Below, in pieces: positions 5,766 to 13,537 of a stretch of 13,559 nucleotides of DNA; position 1 is the first letter of the stretch, and each line of letters opens with the position of its first letter. The stretch spans positions 1 through 13,559 of the forward strand of contig CAJBVU010000218.1 of assembly GCA_903959115.1 (NCBI GenBank), in the 5' to 3' direction. The notes beneath the pieces are model-generated. The model was not told where the DNA came from. It did no database searches and saw only the letters and a list, made by a program, of their open reading frames with translations. The DNA comes from an uncultured Bacteroidota bacterium (GTDB lineage Bacteria; Bacteroidota; Bacteroidia; NS11-12g; UBA955). Position numbers and translations under genes: made by a program.

Positions 5766-8552
5766 ATGGAGCACGACGAAGATTTGGAATCACCACAGCA
5801 GGAAGTTTCAGGGACTGGCGTTACGGGTCATCTGGGCGAGGTGCGTGCCGTGGGCGGGATGTACAAGGATTGGTTTGTTGAGTATGCCAGTTACGTAATA
5901 TTAGAACGAGCGATTCCAGCCTTAGAAGATGGTTTGAAGCCGGTGCAGCGCAGGATTTTGCATGCGATGTATGAGATGGACGATGGTCGTTACAATAAGG
6001 TGGCGAACATCATTGGGTCGACCATGGCCTATCACCCCCACGGGGATGCTGCGATTGGCGATGCGTTGGTGAATTTGGGTCAGAAAGAGTTGTTGATCGA
6101 CACCCAGGGAAACTGGGGAGACGTGAGAACGGGCGATAGAGCGGCGGCACCAAGGTATATCGAGGCGAGGTTAAGTGCCTTTGCGAAGGAGGTTGCCTTT
6201 AACGAAAAGACCACCAATTGGCAGTTGAGTTACGATGGGAGGAAGCGTGAACCGGTTACCTTGCCAATGAAATTCCCATTGTTGTTGGCGCAAGGCGTTG
6301 ATGGTATTGCGGTGGGTTTGAGTACGAAAATTATGCCCCACAATTTTATCGAGTTGTGTGAGGCGAGTATCGATATTTTGCGGGGTAGGAAAGTGAATAT
6401 GTTGCCTGATTTTCCAACGGGTGGGTACGCCGATTTTTCGATGTACAACGAAGGTAGAAAAGGTTCGAGGATTCGAGTTCGTTCCAAGATTGAGGAGAAG
6501 GATAAGTCAACGTTGTTGATTAAGGAAATTCCTTTCGGCACCACAACGGGGTCGCTCATTGAGAGTATTATCAAAGCGAGTGATAACGGGAAGATCAAGG
6601 TTAAAAAGGTCATTGACAATACGGCGAAGGATGTAGAAATCGAAGTGCAGTTGGCGCCCGGGATCAGTCCGGATTTGGCGATTAATGCTTTGTATGCCTT
6701 TACCGATTGCGAGGTGAGTATTTCGCCGTTGGCCTGTGTGATTCACGAGGATAAGCCCAAGTTTATGGGGGTGAATGATATCCTGAAAGCATCGACCCAA
6801 AACACGTTGGATTTGTTGCGTCAGGAGCTGGAAATCGAGCTCGGCGAGTTGGAGAATAAGTGGCATTTTTCGTCGTTGGAGAAGATTTTCATCGAAAAGA
6901 GAATCTACCGCGACATTGAAGAGTGCGAGACGTGGGAAGCGGTGTTGGCTGCCATCGACAAAGGTTTGGAGCCTTACAAGAAGTTGTTCCGCAGGGAAAT
7001 TGTACAGGACGATATCGCTCGGTTAACGGAAATAAAAATTAAGCGGATTTCGAAGTTCGATAGTTTTAAGGCGGATGAATATATCAAGGGGCTGGAGGAT
7101 GATATTGTTGAGGTGAAAAATCACTTGGACAATTTGGTGGATTATGCGGTGGATTATTACAAGCGATTGCTGAAGAAGTTTGGTACAGGCAAAGAACGGA
7201 AGACGGAGATTCGTGCGTTTGATACCATCGAGGCCAATGTGGTTGCGGTGGCGAATGTGAAGTTGTACGCCAATTTGAAGGAGGGTTTCATCGGGACGGC
7301 GTTGAAGAAGGAAGAGTTTATCTGCGATTGCTCGGACATCGACGATATCATTGCGTTTAGGGAAGACGGAAAGTACAGCATCGCCAAGGTGACGGATAAA
7401 TATTTCTACGGGAAGGATTTGATTCACGTGGATGTTTGGCGCAAAAATGATGAGCGTACAACATATAATGTGATTTATTGGGACGGTGAGGCCAAAAAGG
7501 TAATGGCTAAGCGTTTCAATGCTACTGGGTTGATTCGTGAGAAGGAATTTGTGTTTCCTAGCGATCATCCGAAATCGACGATCTTGTATTTTTCTGCAAA
7601 CCCCAATGGTGAGGCGGAGCGAGTGACGTTGCATTTAAGTGCGATGGCCAATGCGAGGATTAAGAGCATCGAATACGATTTTTCTAATTTGTCGATCAAA
7701 GGCAAGAGCGCACGTGGAAATCAAATTACCAAATACCCAATTAAACGGGTGGATTTGAAGGAAAAGGGCGGTTCAACGCTGGGCGGAGTGAAGATCTGGT
7801 GGGACGATATGACGGGCAGATTGAACGGCGATGCAAAGGGTCAGTTCTTGGGCGAATTTGAAGGCGATGATAAGGTTTTGGTTATTTACAAAGACGGTCA
7901 TTATGAATTGTCGAACTACGAATTGATCAACCGTTTTGAACCCGATACGGTCTATTTTATTCAGAAATATTTTGCTGCGCAGGTGATTCAGGTGGTTTAT
8001 CTGGAGGGGAAATCCAAGTTTCAGTATGTAAAACGCTTCTTGATAGAAACGTTGACGATGGGCAAGAAGTTCCCATTCATCGGCGAAGAAAAGGGTTCTG
8101 AATTGTTGGTAGCGTCTACTTCGGTTGCGGCTCAGGTAGAATTGACAACGGAGAAGAAGAGCGGGGAGAAGGTGGTTGAGATGTTGGTTCTGGATGAGTT
8201 TATGGATGTGAAGGGTTGGAAGGTTTTGGGCAATCGTTTGAGTCAGGATAAGGTAAAGAAAGTGGTTTTGAAGAGTGATAAAGTGGGTGAGGCGCCGGTG
8301 GTTACTCGTAGAATTGTTCCAGTGGAGAATGAGGATTTGAATGATTCGGATGTTTCTGACGATGAAGGTAGTGAGGAAAAGGGTTCGGATAATGACGGGG
8401 GTTCTGTGAATATAGTTGATTCTGTTAGTGGCAGTGATTCTGTTAAGCCTAAGATTGAGAATCGCGACGAGGATAAAGGGAAGGACAAGCCCAGCAATGA
8501 TGGGAATGTGATTTTGGGCGGTGATGGTTCACCACAATTGAATTTGTTATGA
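5766..8552 (+). CDS. parC: DNA topoisomerase IV subunit A (GyrA/ParC family)
   Basis: This 928-residue protein is a type IIA topoisomerase A subunit (PF00521), which cuts and rejoins both DNA strands during chromosome unlinking. The breakage-reunion domain is complete: YASYVILERAIPALEDGLKPVQRR (40-63), the HPHGD motif (90-94), and the active-site Tyr131 in AAPRYIEARLS, preceded by GNWGDVRTGD. A coiled region with basic residues follows to about 480, and residues about 500-830 form the C-terminal pinwheel, including GKSARGNQITKYPIKR. No GyrA-box QRRGGRG is seen, which favours topoisomerase IV over gyrase, and the overall form matches Bacteroidota ParC. Residues 851-928 are an unusual acidic, Asp/Ser/Gly-rich tail. 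The position of the quinolone-contacting serine carries Ala95. It diverges from the sigma-54 activator gene; its stop overlaps the methyltransferase start by four bases (ATGA). parE is not in the window. Confidence 0.92.
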   Translation: MEHDEDLESPQQEVSGTGVTGHLGEVRAVGGMYKDWFVEYASYVILERAIPALEDGLKPVQRRILHAMYEMDDGRYNKVANIIGSTMAYHPHGDAAIGDALVNLGQKELLIDTQGNWGDVRTGDRAAAPRYIEARLSAFAKEVAFNEKTTNWQLSYDGRKREPVTLPMKFPLLLAQGVDGIAVGLSTKIMPHNFIELCEASIDILRGRKVNMLPDFPTGGYADFSMYNEGRKGSRIRVRSKIEEKDKSTLLIKEIPFGTTTGSLIESIIKASDNGKIKVKKVIDNTAKDVEIEVQLAPGISPDLAINALYAFTDCEVSISPLACVIHEDKPKFMGVNDILKASTQNTLDLLRQELEIELGELENKWHFSSLEKIFIEKRIYRDIEECETWEAVLAAIDKGLEPYKKLFRREIVQDDIARLTEIKIKRISKFDSFKADEYIKGLEDDIVEVKNHLDNLVDYAVDYYKRLLKKFGTGKERKTEIRAFDTIEANVVAVANVKLYANLKEGFIGTALKKEEFICDCSDIDDIIAFREDGKYSIAKVTDKYFYGKDLIHVDVWRKNDERTTYNVIYWDGEAKKVMAKRFNATGLIREKEFVFPSDHPKSTILYFSANPNGEAERVTLHLSAMANARIKSIEYDFSNLSIKGKSARGNQITKYPIKRVDLKEKGGSTLGGVKIWWDDMTGRLNGDAKGQFLGEFEGDDKVLVIYKDGHYELSNYELINRFEPDTVYFIQKYFAAQVIQVVYLEGKSKFQYVKRFLIETLTMGKKFPFIGEEKGSELLVASTSVAAQVELTTEKKSGEKVVEMLVLDEFMDVKGWKVLGNRLSQDKVKKVVLKSDKVGEAPVVTRRIVPVENEDLNDSDVSDDEGSEEKGSDNDGGSVNIVDSVSGSDSVKPKIENRDEDKGKDKPSNDGNVILGGDGSPQLNLL

Positions 8553-9433
8553 GTCAGCGGATTTGTCCAACCGCCTGGAAAGATTACGAGTTAATCGATG
8601 CCGGGGGTTTTGAGAAGTTGGAGCGATTTGGCAAATGGATATTGCGTAGGCCTGAACCTCAAGCCATTTGGGATAAGAGTTTGGATGAGCGGGAATGGCA
8701 GAAGTTGGCACACGCCAGCTTTGCAAAAGCGGCGGGGGCGGATGCGGAGAAGGGCCAGTGGTATTTGAAGCCGGGCATGGCCGACCGTTGGTGGATTCAG
8801 TATCAGCAGGGAGGATTGTCGTTGAAATTCCGATTGGGATTAACTTCATTCAAGCATGTGGGATTATTTCCGGAGCAGGCGGCGAATTGGGATTGGATAT
8901 ACGAGAAGGTGAAATCATTTCCCAAGGGTGAAAAGCCAAGGGTATTGAATTTGTTTGCGTACACGGGTGGTGCGTCGTTGGCTGCATGTGCGGCTGGAGC
9001 GGATGTCACGCACGTGGATAGTGTGAAACAGGTGGTTTCATGGAGTCGTGAAAATATGGAGGAGAGCGGATTGGATGGGATTCGATGGGTGGTAGAGGAC
9101 GCGTTTAAGTTTGTGCAGCGCGAGGTGAGGCGGGGGAAGACGTACCATGGGATTTTGTTGGATCCCCCGGCCTACGGCCGGGGCCCCGATGGAGAAAAAT
9201 GGCTGCTCGAAAAACAACTCAATGAGTTGATGCAAATGTGTGGTCAGATCCTAGAACCTACAGGCTTCATGCTTCTGAACCTCTACAGCATGGGCTTTAG
9301 CGCCATGGTGGCTGAAAATTTGGTGAGAAAACACGTTTCCTGCCTAGGTGTCAAATCCATGAACAGCGGAGAACTGTTCTTGAAAGACCAAGCCGGGAAT
9401 GCCCTGCCTTTGGGGACTTTCGTGCGATTGTAA
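8549..9433 (+). CDS. RlmI-like SAM-dependent methyltransferase (COG1092 type, short form)
   Basis: This 294-residue protein is a class I methyltransferase. The SAM-binding motif I is VLNLFAYTGG (132-141), the acidic residue that would hold the SAM ribose is D157 in HVDSVK, and motif IV is LLDPPAYGRGP (203-213). These match the C-terminal half of the RlmI/RlmK-like rRNA methyltransferases, but the RNA-binding PUA domain that begins RlmI is absent. The position after motif IV where RlmI has its catalytic cysteine reads LLNLYSMGFSA, with no cysteine. The substrate is therefore open; rRNA is the family-based guess. Its ATG overlaps the parC stop by four bases, so it is likely expressed with parC. 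Leucine codons change from TTG/TTA only to mostly CTN near 9190, at a GC-only hairpin (9165-9183). Confidence 0.85.
   Translation: MSQRICPTAWKDYELIDAGGFEKLERFGKWILRRPEPQAIWDKSLDEREWQKLAHASFAKAAGADAEKGQWYLKPGMADRWWIQYQQGGLSLKFRLGLTSFKHVGLFPEQAANWDWIYEKVKSFPKGEKPRVLNLFAYTGGASLAACAAGADVTHVDSVKQVVSWSRENMEESGLDGIRWVVEDAFKFVQREVRRGKTYHGILLDPPAYGRGPDGEKWLLEKQLNELMQMCGQILEPTGFMLLNLYSMGFSAMVAENLVRKHVSCLGVKSMNSGELFLKDQAGNALPLGTFVRL
9165..9183. repeat. GC-only 8-bp inverted repeat inside the methyltransferase gene
   Basis: CCCCGGCC-TAC-GGCCGGGG is a perfect 8-base inversion with a 3-base loop, made wholly of G and C in the arms. It encodes part of the conserved DPPAYGRG motif, yet is far more GC-rich than the surroundings. 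Confidence 0.75.
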
Positions 9434-9489
9434 AATTCTTTTTGGGTCGTTTTGCGCGCCAATCATCGAAACTTTATTTCCTTTCAGCG

Positions 9490-9502
9490 AAACCTTTGGT
9501 TT
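9490..9502. repeat. Short inverted repeat upstream of natA
   Basis: AAACC-TTT-GGTTT is a perfect 5-base inversion with a 3-base centre, ending 26 bases before the natA -7 element. It may be an operator or chance; the rest of the 108-base gap holds no other clear structure. Confidence 0.3.
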
Positions 9503-9528
9503 GGAATAAATTGCGCGAAATCTTAATG

Positions 9529-9536
9529 TATTTTTG
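9529..9536 (+). promoter_or_regulatory. -7 element of the natAB-like operon
   Basis: TATTTTTG is a perfect TAnnTTTG, ending only five bases before the natA ATG at 9542. A TTG at 9511-9513 gives a spacing of 15, slightly short. If used, transcription would begin at or next to the A of the start codon, so the mRNA would be leaderless. Confidence 0.45.
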
Positions 9537-9541
9537 TTTCA

Positions 9542-10507
9542 ATGAGCAAGGTTATTGAGGCCATCAAAGTTTGTAAAACCTTTGGCGAGCAACGCGTATC
9601 AAAAAATATTGATTTGGCCGTGGAGCAAGGGAGCATCTATGGGCTGTTGGGTCCAAATGGTGCGGGAAAAACAACCCTTATTCGGATGCTTTCCACCATC
9701 ACGCAGCCCGACTCTGGGGAGATCCTGTTTAAAGGCGAAGCCCTAAAGGAAAGTCATGCCCACCAAATGGGTTATATGCCCGAAGAAAGGGGTTTGTATA
9801 AAAAGATGACCGTAGCCGATCAGCTCTTGTTTTTTGCCGAGTTGCGTGGTTTGAGTACTAAGGATGCAAAGGCGTCGGTGAAGCATTGGCTGCAACGTTT
9901 GGATATGATGGAATGGGCAAGGAAAAAGGTAGAAGAGATAAGCAAAGGAATGGCGCAAAAAGTACAATTCGTTTCTTGTGTGTTGCACAATCCGCAACTG
10001 TTAATTCTCGATGAGCCTTTTAGTGGATTTGATCCGGTGAATGCCGATTTGATCAAAGATTTAATCATCGAATTAAAAAACCAGGGGACGAGTATCATTT
10101 TTTCGACCCATAGAATGGATAATGTGGAGAGTCTTTGTGACCATTTGGCCATCATCCATCAAGGCGAAAAAGTGTTGGACGGTGGGGTGAGCGAAATACG
10201 CAGAAAATATGCAACTGGTGTTTACGAAGTGGGATTTTATCAAGCGGTGGAATGGGGAGCAGGGATGTCGGCCACGGGCGAATCGACCTTAATTTCCGAG
10301 CAACTTCAGAGTGATGGGAAGGTGGTTTATCGCTTTCAGACATCGGACAGTTTTAGCCCAGATCAATTGTTGAAGTTGGCCATGGGGAAAGGCAATTTGG
10401 TGCATTATTCAGAGCATATCCCTAGTATACATGAGATTTTTGTCGATACAGTTTCTAAAACGGCCGAGCCCATCGCGGGAGCAACCATCGCATCGGGGCC
10501 ATTATAA
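9542..10507 (+). CDS. ABC transporter ATP-binding subunit, NatA-like
   Basis: This 321-residue ATPase (PF00005) has Walker A GPNGAGKT (37-44), a Q-loop region MGYMPEERGLYKKMTV in which Glu81 stands where Gln is usual (common in NatA-like proteins), signature EISKGMAQKVQ (132-142) in place of LSGGQ, Walker B LLILDE (153-158), D-loop SGFDP (161-165) and switch His190. Residues beyond about 230 form an accessory domain seen in NatA-type subunits, ending in a short Ala/Gly/Pro-rich tail. It powers the permease encoded 33 bases downstream; together they form an exporter of the NatAB/ABC-2 type. NatAB of Bacillus exports sodium, but the substrate here cannot be told. No Shine-Dalgarno site is seen, and the presumed -7 element abuts the ATG. 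Confidence 0.9.
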   Translation: MSKVIEAIKVCKTFGEQRVSKNIDLAVEQGSIYGLLGPNGAGKTTLIRMLSTITQPDSGEILFKGEALKESHAHQMGYMPEERGLYKKMTVADQLLFFAELRGLSTKDAKASVKHWLQRLDMMEWARKKVEEISKGMAQKVQFVSCVLHNPQLLILDEPFSGFDPVNADLIKDLIIELKNQGTSIIFSTHRMDNVESLCDHLAIIHQGEKVLDGGVSEIRRKYATGVYEVGFYQAVEWGAGMSATGESTLISEQLQSDGKVVYRFQTSDSFSPDQLLKLAMGKGNLVHYSEHIPSIHEIFVDTVSKTAEPIAGATIASGPL

Positions 10508-10540
10508 TGTTTTGATTATTATATATTTTAACACACAACA

Positions 10541-11932
10541 ATGAAGAATATTTTTGTTATATTTAAACGTGAATACCTCACCCGGGTGAAGAACAAGACC
10601 TTCATCATCATGACCTTTTTGGCGCCTTTACTGATGGTGGGTTTTTATGCGGCGACCATTTATATTGCGACGGAAACGGGGGACGATGATCGGACAAAGA
10701 CGGTGTACGTATCGGACAATAATCCGGAGTTGTTGTTGAGTCATAATCCGCCAGCGAACTATGTTTTATTGCCTGCGCCCAGTGATTCGGATTCGGCCTT
10801 GGCCCATGTGGAGCGTGGCTTGGTGCATGGTTGGTTGAGTGTGGAAGACAGGGATTTGCGATCGGTGGATTCGGCCACGTATTACACGAGTGAAACGCCA
10901 TCGATTACGGAAAAAGAGTCGTTAAAAGAGTGGATTCGGAATAAGGCTACGCAGCGACAGTTTGCGCGGTTGGGATTGCGGGAAGGTCAGATCGATAGTT
11001 TGCAGTCGAGTTGTAGCTTGGAAACGAAGGAAGTAAACGGTCAGGGCGATGTTAAGGAGTCTAGTAGTGGCTTAAAAAGCGGGATCGGATTCGCGCTCGC
11101 GTTTATGATTTATATTTTCATTTTTGTCTACGGTTCGATGGTAATGCGGTCGGCGATGGAGGAGAAAACGAACAGGATTGTGGAAGTGATTGTGAGTTCT
11201 GTGAAGCCATTTGATTTGATGATGGGTAAGATTTTGGGTGTTGCAGCGGTGGGTCTAACGCAGTTTGTGGCGTGGATTGTCTTGGCGGTAGGGTTGGTTT
11301 TTGGGATCAGTGCGCTGTTTTTGAATTCAGGAAACGGGATGACAACCCAGCAGGCGGTTCAGACGGGAATTGAAGCCAGGACTGGGATGGGCGGCATGGG
11401 TGCTGGCTCTGGGACCGCGGTTTCGATGGGTGGAGAGATGTCGGCTCAAGGGTCAGGAATGACATCCGGTGCGAGGGATATGGCGGCGGAGTTTACGGAG
11501 CCGCTCAGCAATTTGCCTTATTTTCAGATTTTGGCGGTTTTTCTGTTGTTTTTCGTGGGTGGATATTTGTTGTATTCGAGTTTTTTCGCAGCTATTGGAT
11601 CGGCTGTGAATCAGGAATCCGACGTCCAACAGTTTATGATGCCAGTTACTTTGCCCTTGGTTTTTGGATTTGTGATTGCCCAAACGGTGGCCTTAAAAGC
11701 GCCCCATGGTGCGATGGCTAAGTTGTTTTCGATGATACCGCTTACCAGTCCGATTGTGATGGTTGTGCGCGCCCCATTTGGAGTTCCATTTAGCGAATTG
11801 GCCCTGAGTTTCGGTCTGCTCGTTTTGACCTTTGTGTTGATGGTATGGCTGAGTAGCCGGATTTATCGCATCGGCATATTGAGCTATGGCAAAAAGCCCA
11901 CGTGGAAAGACCTTTGGAAGTGGTTGCGGTAA
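10541..11932 (+). CDS. ABC-2 type permease, NatB-like
   Basis: This 463-residue membrane protein fits the ABC-2 permease type PF12698. A cytoplasmic N-terminus with FKREYLTRVKNKTF leads into helix 1 (about 20-42); residues 43-178 form a large periplasmic domain. Helix 2 is about 181-202; the cytoplasmic EEKTNRIVEVIVSSVKPFDL (207-226) is the conserved coupling region; helix 3 spans about 230-260. A periplasmic loop (262-324) is rich in Gly, Met and Ser, with 7 Met and about 14 Gly. Helices 4-6 follow at about 325-350, 367-385 and 415-438. It pairs with the NatA-like ATPase 33 bases upstream; that short gap is AT-rich with no ribosome site. Substrate unknown. A weak terminator candidate follows at 11994-12013. 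Confidence 0.88.
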   Translation: MKNIFVIFKREYLTRVKNKTFIIMTFLAPLLMVGFYAATIYIATETGDDDRTKTVYVSDNNPELLLSHNPPANYVLLPAPSDSDSALAHVERGLVHGWLSVEDRDLRSVDSATYYTSETPSITEKESLKEWIRNKATQRQFARLGLREGQIDSLQSSCSLETKEVNGQGDVKESSSGLKSGIGFALAFMIYIFIFVYGSMVMRSAMEEKTNRIVEVIVSSVKPFDLMMGKILGVAAVGLTQFVAWIVLAVGLVFGISALFLNSGNGMTTQQAVQTGIEARTGMGGMGAGSGTAVSMGGEMSAQGSGMTSGARDMAAEFTEPLSNLPYFQILAVFLLFFVGGYLLYSSFFAAIGSAVNQESDVQQFMMPVTLPLVFGFVIAQTVALKAPHGAMAKLFSMIPLTSPIVMVVRAPFGVPFSELALSFGLLVLTFVLMVWLSSRIYRIGILSYGKKPTWKDLWKWLR

Positions 11933-11993
11933 GTCGAATTGCTGTTGGGGAAATCGTCTGCAAGCAGTTGCCGACGCTAATAGGTGTGAATGG

Positions 11994-12013
11994 AACGCGA
12001 AACTTGCGTTTTT
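11994..12013 (+). terminator. Possible terminator after the natB-like gene
   Basis: AACGC (11994-11998) pairs with GCGTT (12006-12010) around a 7-base loop, and T bases run to 12013. The stem is only five pairs and the T-run overlaps the stop codon of the convergent gene at 12012, so support is modest. Confidence 0.35.
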
Positions 12014-12860
12014 ACAAGGTGTAGTTTATGCCAACGCTGAGGCCTATTGAGTTTACGCCACCGCCGAGCGACGCTTGGTAGCCAATATTTCTCAGGCCTT
12101 TGAAGGATTGTTTGATAGAAATCAAAGTGACTTGAATCCCCTGTGCATTGATGCCTCCGTTGAAAGCAGGGATGTAGGCTGTTCCGGTATCATAACTCAT
12201 ACGTTGGGTTTGATAGTCGATTCTGCTGTTGCCCAATGCGATCCCAGAAGAAATTGCCATGGTGCTTTTGGGTTTGGTTTTAAGATACCACGCGTAGTTA
12301 ATTGTTCCCAAGAAAGCATTGAAATTGATTACATATTGAAACGTTGAATAATTCCCGGGTCTATCGAAATCGGGGTATTGAAGTGTATCCGTTTTTACTT
12401 GGGTCCATGCATATACAAGTCCCATGGTCCATCGGTCGCGGAAATGATATTGGTAGCCCAGTGATTGGGGTTTTTTACTTACAATGCTATTTCCCATAGT
12501 GCCAAAGGTGGGCTCTAGGTTGTCTTTTAGTGCTTTTCCGATGATGTTTACTAAAACATTAGAATTTCTATCCCAGTAAAAGGTCATCGCTTCCTTTTGG
12601 AAAGGGTGTAAGGGGTGCTTGTCGAGGCTCGACAAGTTTGAATTTACTGAGATCTGATTTCCATTCTCATTTTCCCGCTGCGATTTATTCTCAGTTGACA
12701 TCGGTGTTGTCTTCGTTGATGTGTTAACGGATTTTCTGGGTTTTTCCACTGTGGGTTCTTGAACATTTATTGTATCGTCGTTACCAGAATACTGGGCTTG
12801 TGTTGGCTGAGGAATGAAAAATGCAACTGCTAGTGAAACGGCTGTAATGAAGCTACGCAT
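12012..12860 (-). CDS. Predicted exported beta-rich protein, probably outer membrane
   Basis: I do not recognise a specific family for this 282-residue protein. It starts with a clear signal peptide: basic R2, hydrophobic ITAVSLAVAFFI (5-16), then PQPTQA with likely cleavage after Ala22. Residues 24-85 are polar, Thr/Asn/Ser/Lys/Glu-rich and probably unstructured. From about 88 the chain alternates aromatic and hydrophobic residues with polar ones, as in beta strands: SLGYQYHFRDRWTMGLVYAW, FQYVINFNAFLGTINYAWYL, and the final GGVNSIGLSVGINYTL. This suggests an outer-membrane barrel of modest size, although the last residue is Leu rather than the more usual Phe. The gene is alone: it converges on the natB-like gene and diverges from yceI. 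A weak -7-like TAGATTTT lies at 12884-12877. Confidence 0.7.
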   Translation of the reverse strand: MRSFITAVSLAVAFFIPQPTQAQYSGNDDTINVQEPTVEKPRKSVNTSTKTTPMSTENKSQRENENGNQISVNSNLSSLDKHPLHPFQKEAMTFYWDRNSNVLVNIIGKALKDNLEPTFGTMGNSIVSKKPQSLGYQYHFRDRWTMGLVYAWTQVKTDTLQYPDFDRPGNYSTFQYVINFNAFLGTINYAWYLKTKPKSTMAISSGIALGNSRIDYQTQRMSYDTGTAYIPAFNGGINAQGIQVTLISIKQSFKGLRNIGYQASLGGGVNSIGLSVGINYTL

Positions 12861-12923
12861 GTCGCAATTTACCGAGAAAATCTAATGTTTGTCGTTTCGT
12901 AGCCATTGGATCAATGAATTTTC

Positions 12924-12954
12924 TTGCAAGGTTGATGCAATTGTACGATATTTG
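12924..12954 (+). promoter_or_regulatory. Promoter of the yceI-like gene
   Basis: TTG at 12924-12926 and GATATTTG at 12947-12954 (seven of eight positions of TAnnTTTG) are 20 bases apart, an ideal Bacteroidota spacing. Transcription would begin near 12960, leaving an A-rich leader of about 28 bases with no Shine-Dalgarno site before the ATG at 12989. Confidence 0.5.
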
Positions 12955-12988
12955 TTGTAACGAATAAAAAATAAAAAGATATACAAAT

Positions 12989-13537
12989 ATGACAACACAA
13001 ACTTTAGCACAATGGAATTTGGATCCTTCGCACAGTGAAGCGCAATTCAAAGTTAAGCACTTGGTGATTTCAACGGTAACCGGTAAGTTTAAAGAATTTT
13101 CGGCGACGTTACATGCAGCGAGCAGCACAGATTTTTCTGGTGCTCAGGTTGCTTTTTCTGCGGTTGTTAGTTCTATCGACACCAATAGTGCGGATCGCGA
13201 CGGACATTTGCAGTCGCCCGAGTTTTTTGATTCGGCTCAGTTCCCAAGCATCGATTTTAAGAGTACTTCTTTTGAGAAAATTTCTGACAATGAGTATACT
13301 GTTGTGGGCGATTTGACAATGAAGGGTGTAACCAACACAGTAGCGTTGAAGGCTGAGTTTGGTGGCGAGATGGTAGATCCTTGGGGCAATCACAAAATTG
13401 GTTTTGAGGTGACGGGTGTTGTTAAGCGCGAGGAATTCGGTTTAACGTGGAGTGCGGTAACTGAGGCAGGTGGTGTAGTGGTTGGAAGCGACGTGAAATT
13501 GATTTTCAACGTACAGTTTGCGCCAGCGCAGGCGTAA
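12989..13537 (+). CDS. YceI-family protein
   Basis: This 182-residue protein covers the full YceI lipocalin-like domain (PF04264), a beta barrel that can hold a long isoprenoid or similar lipid. Family marks are WNLDPSHSEAQFKVKHLVIS (9-28) with TVTGKFKEF after it, the VVSSIDTNSADRDGHLQSP turn (59-77), FPSIDFKST (85-93), GDLTMKGVTN (107-116) and GFEVTGVVKREEFGLTW. There is no signal peptide, so unlike E. coli YceI it should stay in the cytoplasm; this is usual for many family members. It stands alone behind a recognisable promoter and diverges from the exported protein gene. The start follows an A-rich leader. Ligand and role are unknown, and none can be drawn from its neighbours. Confidence 0.92.
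   Translation: MTTQTLAQWNLDPSHSEAQFKVKHLVISTVTGKFKEFSATLHAASSTDFSGAQVAFSAVVSSIDTNSADRDGHLQSPEFFDSAQFPSIDFKSTSFEKISDNEYTVVGDLTMKGVTNTVALKAEFGGEMVDPWGNHKIGFEVTGVVKREEFGLTWSAVTEAGGVVVGSDVKLIFNVQFAPAQA

Noticed and set aside
7023..7634. 203-codon minus-strand open frame inside parC
   Set aside because: It is fully antisense to a conserved gene; its His/Ile/Leu/Arg-rich translation is what the reverse of G/T-rich coding DNA gives.
8704..8722. Sigma-54 promoter-like TGGCAC followed by TTTGC
   Set aside because: The GG-to-GC spacing is one base short of the fixed distance and the site is inside the methyltransferase coding region.
12853..12906. 17-codon minus-strand frame (MATKRQTLDFLGKLRHA) overlapping the start of the exported protein gene, considered as a leader peptide
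   Set aside because: No ribosome site, no attenuator-like structure and no codon run that would sense an amino acid; chance is the simpler explanation.
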